Assembly (NCBI RefSeq): GCF_004005495.1
Contig: NZ_RZYA01000004.1
Span: forward strand, 1 to 64,000
Length of the DNA stretch: 64,000 nucleotides
Reading direction: 5' to 3'
Source of the DNA: Streptomyces antnestii
GTDB taxonomy: Bacteria > Actinomycetota > Actinomycetes > Streptomycetales > Streptomycetaceae
Program-made: the position numbers and the translations under genes
Part shown: positions 26,297-35,331 of the stretch, in pieces
How the letters are laid out: every line of letters begins with the position of its first letter
Numbering within the stretch: the first letter of the stretch is position 1
The notes under the pieces: model-generated
The model's database searches: none
Seen by the model: the letters and a program-made list of their open reading frames with translations, nothing else
Told to the model about the DNA's origin: nothing

Positions 26297-28360
26297 TTAC
26301 GCGGCCTCCACCCGCACAGCACACACCTTGAACTCAGGCATCCCAGAGGTGGGATCAAGAGCGGGATTGGTGAGATTGTTGGCACGCCCGGCGCCGGCCC
26401 AGTGGAAGGGCATGAACACGGTATCTGGCCGGATACCGCTGGTGATCCGCGCGGGAGCAACGGCCCGCCCACGCCGCGAGACAACGACGACGGGCTCACC
26501 CTCGACGACACCGACCCGCGCAGCGAGCCGCGGATGCATCTCGACGAAGGGCCCGGGCGCGGCGGCGTTGAGCTCGCCCACGCGCCGGGTCTGAGCCCCC
26601 GACTGATACTGCGAAACAACACGCCCGGTGGTCAGATAAAGAGGAAACGAGTCATCGGTCTCCTCGGCGGCGGCCCGGTGGGAGACGTCTGCGAACCGGG
26701 CGCGCCCGTCCCCGGTGGCGAACCGCTCCAGAAACAACCGAGGAGTCCCGGAATGCCCCTCCTCGGGGCAGGGCCAGAAAACCCCACCCTCCTCCACGAG
26801 CCGCGGATACGAGATCCCCGAATAGTCGGCAGCCCCTCCCGCGGAAGCCCGCCGCAACTCCTCAAAGACGACCTCGGGATCGACGGAAAACCCCTCCTCG
26901 ACCCCCAACCTCCGGGCGAGTTCGTGCATCACCTCGAGATCACTGCGCACACCCGGGGGCGGCGAGACGGCCGCACGCCGCAACAGCACGCGCCCCTCAA
27001 GACTGGTCACGGTCCCCGTCTCCTCGGCCCACTGGGTCACGGGCAGCACGACATCGGCAAGAGCAGCGGTCTCACTCAGCACCACATCGGCCACGGCCAG
27101 AAAATCAACGGACCGCAGCCGCTCCTCCACATGGGCGGCACGAGGCGCGGACACCACAGGATTCGACCCCATGACCAGCAGGGCGCGCACATCACGCCCC
27201 AGGGCGTCGAGCAGCTCGTAAGCGGAACGCCCGGGCCCAGGAAGGGAGTCGGGGTCGACGCCCCACACCCCGGCCACATGCGCGCGCGCCGCCGGGTCCG
27301 TCAGCTTCCGGTACCCGGGCAGCTGATCGGCCTTCTGCCCGTGCTCGCGCCCGCCCTGCCCGTTGCCCTGCCCGGTCAGGCACCCGTACCCCGACAGAGG
27401 CCGCCCGGCGCGACCGGTGGCCAGACACAGATTGATCCAGGCGCCCACGGTGTCGGTTCCCTTGGACTGCTGCTCGGGCCCACGTGCCGTAAGGACCATC
27501 GCGGCCTCGGGCTCACAGAACAACCGTACGGCCTCACGCAGTTGAGGAACAGGAACGCCGGTCACCCGCTCCACATACTCGGGCCAGTGAGCCATGACAC
27601 CTGCCCGCGCCTCCTCCCACCCCCGAGTCCGCTCCCGCACGAACGACTGATCAACACGCCCCTCGGTCACCACCACATGCAGCATCCCGAGGGCCAGAGC
27701 CAGATCGGTCCCGGGCCGGGGAGCCAAATGCAGATCAGCAAGCTCAGCAGTACGAGTGAGCCGAGGATCAACAACAACCAACGACCCCCCGTTCTCACGA
27801 AGTTCCCGCAGATACCGCACAGCCGGCGGCATGGTCTCAGCCAGATTGGACCCAACGAGCACAACACACCCCGTACGAGGAATGTCCTCCAGAGGAAACG
27901 GCAGCCCACGGTCGAGCCCAAAGGCGGCAAGCTGTCCAGCCGCAGCAGAGGACATACAGAACCGCCCGTTGTAATCAATCTGCGAAGTCCCGAGCACAAC
28001 GCGGGCGAACTTCCCCAACCCGTAAGCCTTCTCATTGGTGAGCCCGCCCCCACCGAAGACACCACACGCGTCCGCCCCATGCCCGGCACGCGCACGGCCA
28101 AGCCCTTCAGCCACCCGGTCAAGAGCTTCATCCCACGACGCGGCCACGAGCGAGCCCCCTCGACGCACCAAGGGCGAACTCAGCCGCACACCAGGATCGA
28201 GCAAAGACGCAGCCGTACGCCCCTTACCGCACAGGGCCCCACGATTGACGGGAAACTCAGGTCGCTCCATCACCTCGACACCACCGGACGAGGACGGGCG
28301 GAGATTCATCCCGCACTGGAGGGAGCAGTAGGGGCAATGAGTAGGAGTATCAGGGCGCAT
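26297..28360 (-). CDS. nasA: Assimilatory nitrate reductase, molybdopterin subunit
   Basis: A 687-residue bis-MGD oxidoreductase reducing nitrate to nitrite in the cytoplasm. The [4Fe-4S] ligands are C-x2-C-x3-C in CPYCSLQCG and the Cys of GALCGKG about 30 residues on. CVVLVGSNLAE, GGREHGQKADQLPGYR and LTTGRVVSQYQSGAQTRR are typical of the Nas/Nap group, and there is no Tat signal. Active-site Cys is in RFCMSSAA. GGAGG is eight bases before ATG 28360. The extra C-terminal [2Fe-2S] domain of some NasA proteins is missing, so electrons must come from a partner, perhaps the FAD protein at 20611. Product nitrite feeds NirBD. Confidence 0.94.
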   Translation of the reverse strand: MRPDTPTHCPYCSLQCGMNLRPSSSGGVEVMERPEFPVNRGALCGKGRTAASLLDPGVRLSSPLVRRGGSLVAASWDEALDRVAEGLGRARAGHGADACGVFGGGGLTNEKAYGLGKFARVVLGTSQIDYNGRFCMSSAAAGQLAAFGLDRGLPFPLEDIPRTGCVVLVGSNLAETMPPAVRYLRELRENGGSLVVVDPRLTRTAELADLHLAPRPGTDLALALGMLHVVVTEGRVDQSFVRERTRGWEEARAGVMAHWPEYVERVTGVPVPQLREAVRLFCEPEAAMVLTARGPEQQSKGTDTVGAWINLCLATGRAGRPLSGYGCLTGQGNGQGGREHGQKADQLPGYRKLTDPAARAHVAGVWGVDPDSLPGPGRSAYELLDALGRDVRALLVMGSNPVVSAPRAAHVEERLRSVDFLAVADVVLSETAALADVVLPVTQWAEETGTVTSLEGRVLLRRAAVSPPPGVRSDLEVMHELARRLGVEEGFSVDPEVVFEELRRASAGGAADYSGISYPRLVEEGGVFWPCPEEGHSGTPRLFLERFATGDGRARFADVSHRAAAEETDDSFPLYLTTGRVVSQYQSGAQTRRVGELNAAAPGPFVEMHPRLAARVGVVEGEPVVVVSRRGRAVAPARITSGIRPDTVFMPFHWAGAGRANNLTNPALDPTSGMPEFKVCAVRVEAA

Positions 28361-28382
28361 GAAAGAAACCTCCGCGCCCGCT

Positions 28383-28421
28383 GTTACACACCGCCCCGCC
28401 CCGCATTACGTAAAACGAAAC
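28383..28421 (-). promoter_or_regulatory. GlnR-like elements before nasA
   Basis: GTTAC at 28383-28387 and ATTAC at 28405-28409 are exactly 22 bp apart, and GAAAC follows at 28417-28421. The elements resemble GlnR a- and b-sites, but the ATTAC-GAAAC spacing is 7 rather than 6 bp, so the match is imperfect. Position, 23-61 bp upstream of nasA, is right for nitrogen control. Confidence 0.4.
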
Positions 28422-28492
28422 CCGCGCTCTCAACAGCACCGAAGCCCCGGTGAGAACAACGGCGGATCAGCCGGAACGCAGACCTGAGGGGA

Positions 28493-28589
28493 CGTGGGGG
28501 TGGGTCCGCCCGCAGCGCGGAGGTGCGGACGCGGGGTGAACGCAAGACGGGGGAGGCACCGCGATGGCGAGGACGGACCCACCCCCACG
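28493..28589. repeat. 16-bp perfect inverted repeat with a 65-nt spacer
   Basis: CGTGGGGGTGGGTCCG at 28493-28508 is exactly complementary to 28574-28589. It lies in the gap between the sanA-like stop and nasA. It could form a large hairpin (terminator or RNA element), or bind proteins at two distant sites. No ORF of its own is convincing here. Confidence 0.7.
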
Positions 28590-28623
28590 GCCCCGCTGCA
28601 CGGACAACCGGACGAACCCCCGC

Positions 28624-29295
28624 CTACCTCCCACCCGCCTCCAGAGCGTCAGACACCCCTGTCTCCCGCTCCCCGAGAAACCGGGGATCGGGCCGAAAGA
28701 CGCAGTCAAGAGCGGCCTTCCCGGCAGCGAAGACCTCCCGGGTACCGCCGTAGTACCAGGTCACGTCATGCCGGTCATCGACGCCGACTCCGTACGACAC
28801 GACCCCCGCGGCCTCACAAAGGGCGACGGCCCGCCGGATATGGAACCCCTGGCTGATCAGGACGGCCCGGTCGACCCCGAAGATCTTCTTGGCGCGCACG
28901 CACGAGTCCCACGTGTCGAACCCGGCGTAGTCGCGCACGACGGCCCGCCCCGGCACGCCGTGCCGCGTCAGATAGGCCCGCATGGCGTCGGGCTCGTCGT
29001 AGTCGTCACGGCTGTTGTCTCCCGTAACAAGAACAACCCGGACGCCCCCATCCCGATAGAGCCGCGCAGCCGCGTCAAGCCGATGCGCAAGATAGGGCGA
29101 GGGCTCCCCGTCCCACAATCCGGCACCGAAGACGACGGCGACATCGGTACGGGGCACGTCGTCGACGGAGCGCAGCCGGTCCCCGGTGGTGACGAACATC
29201 CAGGTGACAGGCAACAAGCCAAGCACGCACAGCCCCATAAGACCCTGCACAGACACCCGCCACCCACGCCGCGTACGCGGCAACCGAACACGCAC
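28624..29295 (-). CDS. SanA/YdcF-like DUF218 membrane protein
   Basis: About 223 residues. One N-terminal helix (GLMGLCVLGLLPVTWMFV) precedes a DUF218 domain with VAVVFGAGLWDGEPSPYLAHRLDAA, VVLVTGDNS, FDTWDSCVRAKKIFG and LISQGFHIRRA. The E. coli homologue SanA affects envelope barrier function and vancomycin exclusion; function here is not proven. GTG 29295 is preferred because GGAGGGGG is six bases upstream; a GTG 39 bp earlier is possible. Confidence 0.85.
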   Translation of the reverse strand: MRVRLPRTRRGWRVSVQGLMGLCVLGLLPVTWMFVTTGDRLRSVDDVPRTDVAVVFGAGLWDGEPSPYLAHRLDAAARLYRDGGVRVVLVTGDNSRDDYDEPDAMRAYLTRHGVPGRAVVRDYAGFDTWDSCVRAKKIFGVDRAVLISQGFHIRRAVALCEAAGVVSYGVGVDDRHDVTWYYGGTREVFAAGKAALDCVFRPDPRFLGERETGVSDALEAGGR

Positions 29296-29457
29296 TACAG
29301 GCCCCCTCCACGAAGCATCACATGGTGGACGCACCAGACCCCCAACCGGTTCAACGCACTCCCCTCACAGCCCCTCCCACCCCCCGGGGAGCCCCGAGGA
29401 AGGGACCCGTCACCGTCTGGCAACGACGCGGCAACCTACCGAGGCGAGGATCGATGC

Positions 29458-30396
29458 ATGACGGCGTCGAACCCGCAGCGAGACGAGCCCACCGGCACCG
29501 CCCACCTCGACAGTACGGCGCAACTGATGACGAGAATCACCAGTCAGCTGGGCACCCAGCTGAGCCACGTCCGCCTGAACGGCAGCCGCCGCTTCGCCCC
29601 GTCCGCACCCTGCCCACCACCCCTGGTGGTAGTGGCACACGGCAGCAGGGACCCACGAGCCCTGACCACGGTCAACGCCTTGCTGGACAAGGTGCGGGCG
29701 GAGCGCCCCGGCCTCCCCGTCCACCTGGGCCACATAGAACTCGACGAGCCGCTCCTGACGGACACTCTCGCGAACCTGGCGCCGGGCAGAGCGATCCTGG
29801 CCCCGCTGCTCCTCTCCAGGGGCTACCACGTGAAGCAGGACATCCCCGAGGCCCTGGCGAAGGCCCCGCACCTGACGGCAAGCGTCGCCGCACCCCTGGG
29901 CCCGCACCCGCTCCTGGTGGAAACGCTGTACGCACGGCTGGTGGAGGCGGGCTGGAACCCCACGCCCGACGCCCGTACACGCAGGACAACCGGAGTGGTC
30001 CTGGCGGCGGCGGGCTCCCGGGATCCGGATTCGGCGACGGACACGGCCCGCACGGCGGAGATGCTCGCGGAACGGCTGGGCGTCCCGGTCCTGCCGGCGT
30101 ACGCGTCGGCGGCGTCGCCCACGGTCCCGACAGCGCTGCGCGCGCTGGCGGCGAGGGGACGCCACCGGGCGGCGGTGGCCGCGTACTTCACGGCACCAGG
30201 CCGCTTCGCGACGCAGTGCGCGCAGGCAGCGCCCGGGACAGCCGCGGCCCCGCTAGGCGCGCACACGGCGATGGCACGCCTGCTCCTGCACCGCTACGAC
30301 GCGGCACTGAACGCAGCGCATGCCCCCACACCCACACCCACACCCACACCCACCCCAACCCTCACCCCCGTAAAGCGGCAGCTCACGTCAGCCTGA
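29458..30396 (+). CDS. cbiX: Sirohydrochlorin chelatase (CbiX/SirB family)
   Basis: A 312-residue, two-repeat CbiX protein expected to insert Fe(II) (for sirohaem) or Co(II) into sirohydrochlorin. Repeat 1 opens LVVVAHGSRDPRAL with the metal-ligand His, and later has LLLSRGYHVKQDIP with a second His. Repeat 2 begins VVLAAAGSRDPDS, having lost the first His, and the second position is Phe-Thr-Ala. It therefore has one functional metal site. The C-terminus ends in a Pro-Thr dipeptide run. The nearby sirohaem-dependent nirB suggests iron. ATG 29458 follows GAGGA. Confidence 0.88.
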   Translation: MTASNPQRDEPTGTAHLDSTAQLMTRITSQLGTQLSHVRLNGSRRFAPSAPCPPPLVVVAHGSRDPRALTTVNALLDKVRAERPGLPVHLGHIELDEPLLTDTLANLAPGRAILAPLLLSRGYHVKQDIPEALAKAPHLTASVAAPLGPHPLLVETLYARLVEAGWNPTPDARTRRTTGVVLAAAGSRDPDSATDTARTAEMLAERLGVPVLPAYASAASPTVPTALRALAARGRHRAAVAAYFTAPGRFATQCAQAAPGTAAAPLGAHTAMARLLLHRYDAALNAAHAPTPTPTPTPTPTLTPVKRQLTSA

Positions 30397-30429
30397 CCGT
30401 TTGTCACTGCTTGCGCTTACTGTCACATC

Positions 30430-31773
30430 ATGGAAGGCACACACGAGACCCCCACGCACAAAACAGCAGCCCCCGCCTACAACGCCCCTGCCTACGACGC
30501 AGCCGCAGCGGAGCGCTACGCGTCCGAACCCGACAAGCGCCCCGGCCGCACCGCCTTCCAGCGAGACCGCGCCCGCGTCCTGCACTCCTCGGCCCTGCGC
30601 CGCCTCGCGGGCAAGACGCAGGTGGTGACCCCGGGCACGACGAACCGCGCCTGGGACGCCAGCCCCCGCACCCGCCTGACGCACTCGCTGGAGTGCGCGC
30701 AGGTGGGCCGCGAGCTGGGCGCCGCTCTCGGCTGCGACCCGGACCTGGTGGAGACGGCTTGCCTGGCGCACGACATGGGCCACCCGCCCTTCGGGCACAA
30801 CGGCGAACAGGCGCTGAACGAGGTGGCGCAGGACTGCGGCGGCTTCGAGGGAAACGCGCAGTCACTGCGCCTGCTGACCCGTATCGAACCAAAGCGTTTC
30901 ATCCGCAGCGCGGACACGGACGAGCTGGTGAGCGTAGGCCTGAACCTGACCCGAGCCGCACTGGACGCGGCGACGAAGTACCCCTGGCCGAGAGGCGCCC
31001 ACCCCACAGACCCCACGTCGCCCAAGTTCGGGGTGTACGAGGACGACCGCCCGGTCTTCGACTGGATCCGCAAGGAGTCGCCCGGGGGCGGCGACAGCGA
31101 CCGCACGTGCTTCGAGGCGCAGGTCATGGACTGGTCGGACGACGTCGCGTACTCGGTGCACGACCTGGAGGACGGCCTGCACGCGGGCCACCTCGACCCG
31201 AACATGCTGCACGCGGAGCCCGAGCGCCAGGACGTCTACGCGGTGGCGATCGGCAGGTACGTACCGTCGGACACGGACCCGGAGGAGCTCGCGGCGGCCC
31301 TCGACCGGCTGCTCGACCAGGAGTGGTGGCCGCACGGCTACGACGGCACGGCGGTGGCGCAGGCAAGACTCAAGGACGCGACGAGCCAGCTCATCGGCCG
31401 GTTCTGCCTGGCCGCGGAGGGCGCGACGCGGGCCCGCCACGGCTCGGGCCGCCTCACGCGCTACGCCGCGGAGCTGGTGGTGCCGCGGGAGGCCCGCCAC
31501 GAGTGCGCGGTGCTCAAGGCGGTGGCGGACCGGTACGTGATGCAGCGCCCGCAGCAGGAGAGGCTGCGCGCCGATCAGCGCATCGTGGTGGCGGAGCTCG
31601 CCGAGGCGCTGACCAGGCGCGCGCCCGACGGCCTGGACCCGCAGTTTCGAGCCCTGTTCGACGAGGCGGCGGACGACCGGGCCCGCAAGCGCGTGATCGT
31701 CGACCAGATCGCATCGCTCACGGACGCCTCGGCCCGCGAACTGCACGCGCGCCTCACAGGCCCCCGCCCGTGA
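30430..31773 (+). CDS. dgt: Deoxyguanosinetriphosphate triphosphohydrolase-like protein
   Basis: A 447-residue HD-domain dNTPase that splits dNTPs to deoxynucleosides and triphosphate, trimming dNTP pools. Motifs: [37 protein letters not shown] (metal His), [13 protein letters not shown] (HD pair) and [15 protein letters not shown] (final Asp). No ribosome binding site precedes ATG 30430, and a TTGTCA at 30401 suggests a leaderless transcript. It stands near dnaG, giving a replication-related neighbourhood. Confidence 0.93.
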   Translation: MEGTHETPTHKTAAPAYNAPAYDAAAAERYASEPDKRPGRTAFQRDRARVLHSSALRRLAGKTQVVTPGTTNRAWDASPRTRLTHSLECAQVGRELGAALGCDPDLVETACLAHDMGHPPFGHNGEQALNEVAQDCGGFEGNAQSLRLLTRIEPKRFIRSADTDELVSVGLNLTRAALDAATKYPWPRGAHPTDPTSPKFGVYEDDRPVFDWIRKESPGGGDSDRTCFEAQVMDWSDDVAYSVHDLEDGLHAGHLDPNMLHAEPERQDVYAVAIGRYVPSDTDPEELAAALDRLLDQEWWPHGYDGTAVAQARLKDATSQLIGRFCLAAEGATRARHGSGRLTRYAAELVVPREARHECAVLKAVADRYVMQRPQQERLRADQRIVVAELAEALTRRAPDGLDPQFRALFDEAADDRARKRVIVDQIASLTDASARELHARLTGPRP

Positions 31774-31934
31774 ACGAGACGCAGAACCGCCCCCGACGAC
31801 GGCCCCTCGACCACTGGGGGTGACGAAAAGATGCCCTGTTCGGGCCACGCCCCCTTCCCGCATCACGCTCCGTGCGGGACGCTCGCGTATGGAGCCGCTT
31901 ACCGAGCCGGAGCCAAGGCAACGAGGAGGAACAC

Positions 31935-33209
31935 GTGGTCGACGCGGATCAGACGTTCGTCATTGTCGGTGGAGGGCTCGCGGGAGCGAAGGCCGCCGAG
32001 ACGCTCCGCTCGGAGGGGTTCAACGGCAGAGTGATCCTCATCGGGGACGAGGGGGAGCACCCGTACGAACGCCCACCCCTGTCCAAGGGCTATCTCCAGG
32101 GCAAGGAGGAACGGGACAGCGTCTTCGTGCACGAGCCCGCCTGGTACGCGCAGAACGACATCGAGCTGCACCTCGGCCAGACCGTCGTCGCGATCGACCG
32201 GGTCGTGAAGACCGTCCGCCTGGGCGAGGGCACGCTGGTCCACTACGACAAGCTGCTCCTGGTGACCGGCGCGGAGCCGCGCCGCCTGGACATCCCGGGC
32301 ACGGACCTCGCGGGCGTCCACCACCTGCGCCGCCTCTCCCACGCGGAGCGCCTCAAGGGCGTCCTCGCCTCCCTCGGCCGGGACAACGGCCACCTTGTGA
32401 TCGCGGGCGCGGGCTGGATCGGCCTGGAGGTCGCCGCCGCGGCCCGTGAGTACGGCGCCGAGGTCACGGTCGTAGAACCGCTGGGGTCCCCGCTCCACGC
32501 GGTGCTCGGCCCCGAGATCGGCCAGATCTTCGCCGACCTGCACGCGGAGCACGGCGTCCGCTTCCACTTCGGGGCCAAGCTCACCGAGATCACGGGCCAG
32601 GACGGCATGGTCCTGGCGGCCCTCACCGACGACGGCGAGGAGCACCCGGCGCACGACGTCCTCGCGGCGATCGGCGCGGCCCCCCGCACGTCGCTCGCCG
32701 AGTCCGCGGGCCTGGAGCTCGCAGACCGGGCGCACGGCGGCGGCATCGCCGTGGACACCTCGCTGCGCACCTCCGACCCGGACATCTACGCGGCCGGCGA
32801 CGTGGCGTCCGTGGAGCACCCGCTCTTCGGGACCCGCCTGCGCGTCGAGCACTGGGCGAACGCGCTCAACGGCGGCCCGGCGGCGGCCCGCGCCATGCTG
32901 GGCAAGGAGGTGACGTACGACCGCGTGCCGTACTTCTTCTCCGACCAGTACGACGTCGGCCTGGAGTACTCGGGCTGGGCGCCCCCCGGCAGCTACGACC
33001 AGGTGGTGATCCGCGGGGACGCGGGCAAGCGGCAGTTCATCGCGTTCTGGCTGAAGGACGGCCGGGTGCTGGCCGGGATGAACGTGAACGTGTGGGACGT
33101 CACGGACCCCATCCAGGAGCTCATCCGCTCCGGTGCCCGCCCCGGTGCGGACCGCCTGGCGGACCCGTCCGTTCCGCTCACGGCGCTGCTCGAGGGGGAG
33201 GACGGGTGA
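31935..33209 (+). CDS. FAD-dependent ferredoxin reductase-like oxidoreductase
   Basis: A 424-residue protein of the putidaredoxin/rhodocoxin reductase group that passes electrons from NAD(P)H to a ferredoxin. FAD motif FVIVGGGLAGAKAAETL at the N-terminus, YERPPLSKGYL, LLLVTGAEPRRL, NAD motif VIAGAGWIGLEVAAAA, IYAAGDVA, and a C-terminal reductase dimerisation domain (YFFSDQYDVGLEYSGWA). GTG 31935 has GAGGAGGA just ahead. No ferredoxin or P450 gene is adjacent, so its partner is unknown. Confidence 0.92.
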   Translation: MVDADQTFVIVGGGLAGAKAAETLRSEGFNGRVILIGDEGEHPYERPPLSKGYLQGKEERDSVFVHEPAWYAQNDIELHLGQTVVAIDRVVKTVRLGEGTLVHYDKLLLVTGAEPRRLDIPGTDLAGVHHLRRLSHAERLKGVLASLGRDNGHLVIAGAGWIGLEVAAAAREYGAEVTVVEPLGSPLHAVLGPEIGQIFADLHAEHGVRFHFGAKLTEITGQDGMVLAALTDDGEEHPAHDVLAAIGAAPRTSLAESAGLELADRAHGGGIAVDTSLRTSDPDIYAAGDVASVEHPLFGTRLRVEHWANALNGGPAAARAMLGKEVTYDRVPYFFSDQYDVGLEYSGWAPPGSYDQVVIRGDAGKRQFIAFWLKDGRVLAGMNVNVWDVTDPIQELIRSGARPGADRLADPSVPLTALLEGEDG

Positions 33210-33231
33210 CGTGAGTGTCGGCCGGTCACCG

Positions 33232-33237
33232 TAGAAT
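33232..33237 (+). promoter_or_regulatory. -10 element of a probably leaderless dnaG promoter
   Basis: TAGAAT stands six bases before the dnaG GTG, the distance expected when transcription begins on the start codon. No Shine-Dalgarno is present. A matching -35 is not obvious. Confidence 0.55.
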
Positions 33238-33243
33238 CCTTGC

Positions 33244-35142
33244 GTGGCAGGCAGGATCAATGACGAGGACGTGAAGGCGGTCCGGGACGCGGTCCCGATC
33301 GACGCCGTGGTGTCCGAGTACCTGCAGCTGCGCAACGCCGGCGGCGGGAACCTGAAGGGCCTGTGCCCCTTCCACGACGAGAAGTCGCCCTCCTTCCAGG
33401 TCAGCCCCAGCAAGGGCTTCTTCCACTGCTTCGGCTGCCAGGAGGGCGGCGACACCATCACGTTCGTGATGAAGGTCGACCACCTCTCCTTCTCCGAGGC
33501 CGTCGAGCGCCTGGCCGGCCAGGCGGGCATCACGCTGCGGTACGAGGAGGGCGGCTACACCGCCGGCACCAGCGGCCGCGGTGAGCGCATCCGCCTGGTC
33601 GAGGCGCACAAGGTGGCCGCCCAGTTCTACGTGGACCAGCTGGAGAGCCCCGAGGCCGAGATCGGCCGCAAGTTCCTCGCCGAGCGCGGCTTCGACCAGG
33701 CCGCCGCCGCGCACTTCGGCGTCGGCTACAGTCCGGCCGGCTGGGACCACCTCACCCGCTTCCTGCGCGGCAAGGGCTTCAGCGACAAGGAGATCATCAC
33801 CTCCGGGATCGCCCAGGAGGGCCGGCGCGGCCCCATCGACCGGTTCCGCGGCCGCCTCATGTGGCCGATCCGCGACATCGGCGGCGAGGTCGTCGGCTTC
33901 GGCGCCCGCCGCCTGCGCGAGGACGACAACGGGCCGAAGTACCTGAACACGCCCGAGACCCCGATCTACAAGAAGTCCCAGGTCCTCTACGGCATCGACC
34001 TCGCCAAGAAGGAGATCGCAAAGTCGAGCCGCGCGGTCGTCGTCGAGGGCTACACGGACGTCATGGCCTGCCATCTCGCCGGCATCACCACCGCCATCGC
34101 GACCTGCGGCACGGCCTTCGGCACGGACCACATCAAGATCCTCCGGCGCCTCCTCATGGACAACGGAAGCGCCCGCGTGATCTTCACGTTCGACGGCGAC
34201 GCGGCCGGCCAGAAGGCCGCCCTGCGGGCCTTCGAGGACGACCAGAAGTTCGCCGCCGAGACGTACATCGCTGTCGCCCCCGACGGCATGGACCCCTGCG
34301 ACCTGCGCCTCGCCAAGGGCGACGACGCGGTCGCCGACCTGGTCGAACCCCGCACCCCGCTCTTCGAGTTCGCCCTGCGGAGCATCGTCTCCCGCTACGA
34401 CCTGGAGACCCCGGCCGGCCGTGCCGCCGCCCTGGACGAGGCCGCGCCCGTCGTCGCCCGCATCAAGAACAGCGGCGCGCAGCACGAGGTCGCCGTCCAG
34501 CTCGCCGGCCTGCTCGGCATCCTCGACACCCAGTTCGTCGTCAAGCGCGTCGCGCAGCTCGCCCGCTGGGCCCGCGACCGCGGCGGCAAGGGCCCGGCGC
34601 CGGCCCGGGGCCCTCAGCCGTACGACGCCGCCCCCCGCCCCACCTCCTCGGGCCCGGCCCTCAACCTGCGCAACCCCGTCTACGCCACCGAGCGCGAGCT
34701 GCTCAAACTCGCCCTCCAGCGCCCGGAGTTGGTCTCCCCGGCCTTCGACGCGTACGGCGTCGACGAGTTCACCGCCGCGCCCTACGCCGCCGTCCGTCAG
34801 GCGATCATGGAGGTCGGCGGGGCCGAGTACGGCACGCGGGACTCGCAGGACTATCTGGTCCGGGTGCGCGAGGCGGCACCGGACGACGCGGTGCGTGCGA
34901 TGGTCACGGAGCTGGCCGTCGAGGCGATCATGCGCCGTACGGTCGACGAGAACTACGCGGGCGAGCAGCTCGTGACCGTCCGCCGCCGTGCCGTGCAGCG
35001 CCGCATCCAGGAGATCCAGATCACCGTCAGGCGCCTGGAGGCGGGCGGCGATCCCGCCCAGCTGGCCGCGGTGAAGGACGAACTCTGGGTACTCCAGCAG
35101 TACGACCAGGCGCTGAAGGGGCACGGGGCCGCCGCGCTCTGA
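33244..35142 (+). CDS. dnaG: DNA primase
   Basis: A 632-residue RNA polymerase that primes replication. N-terminal CHC2 zinc finger (CPFHDEKSPSFQVSPSKGFF, then HCFGCQEGG), then the DnaG catalytic core and Toprim domain (VVVEGYTDVMA with the Glu, FTFDGDAAGQKAA with the acidic pair). The C-terminal helicase-binding domain begins near residue 460, after a Pro/Arg linker. It starts with GTG, probably on a leaderless message. Confidence 0.96.
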   Translation: MAGRINDEDVKAVRDAVPIDAVVSEYLQLRNAGGGNLKGLCPFHDEKSPSFQVSPSKGFFHCFGCQEGGDTITFVMKVDHLSFSEAVERLAGQAGITLRYEEGGYTAGTSGRGERIRLVEAHKVAAQFYVDQLESPEAEIGRKFLAERGFDQAAAAHFGVGYSPAGWDHLTRFLRGKGFSDKEIITSGIAQEGRRGPIDRFRGRLMWPIRDIGGEVVGFGARRLREDDNGPKYLNTPETPIYKKSQVLYGIDLAKKEIAKSSRAVVVEGYTDVMACHLAGITTAIATCGTAFGTDHIKILRRLLMDNGSARVIFTFDGDAAGQKAALRAFEDDQKFAAETYIAVAPDGMDPCDLRLAKGDDAVADLVEPRTPLFEFALRSIVSRYDLETPAGRAAALDEAAPVVARIKNSGAQHEVAVQLAGLLGILDTQFVVKRVAQLARWARDRGGKGPAPARGPQPYDAAPRPTSSGPALNLRNPVYATERELLKLALQRPELVSPAFDAYGVDEFTAAPYAAVRQAIMEVGGAEYGTRDSQDYLVRVREAAPDDAVRAMVTELAVEAIMRRTVDENYAGEQLVTVRRRAVQRRIQEIQITVRRLEAGGDPAQLAAVKDELWVLQQYDQALKGHGAAAL

Positions 35143-35331
35143 GCCGTTCCGTCCGGCAGGGTTACCGCGCGGTCACGGACCGACCGCAAAAAGTCACCGC
35201 ACGCCCCTCGTGGCGGCGATGTGTCGTACAGCACACTGGGTCCGGTGCCTGAGTCCTCGGAGCGCGGCCGGAACCGGGCTACGAACTCCCAGCCGCACGC
35301 CTCAGCTGCGATCACCTTGGAGGTCGCCCCC

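Noticed and set aside
33226..35124. Minus-strand open frame of over 600 codons opposite dnaG
   Set aside because: Composition is typical of an antisense shadow and dnaG is fully supported.
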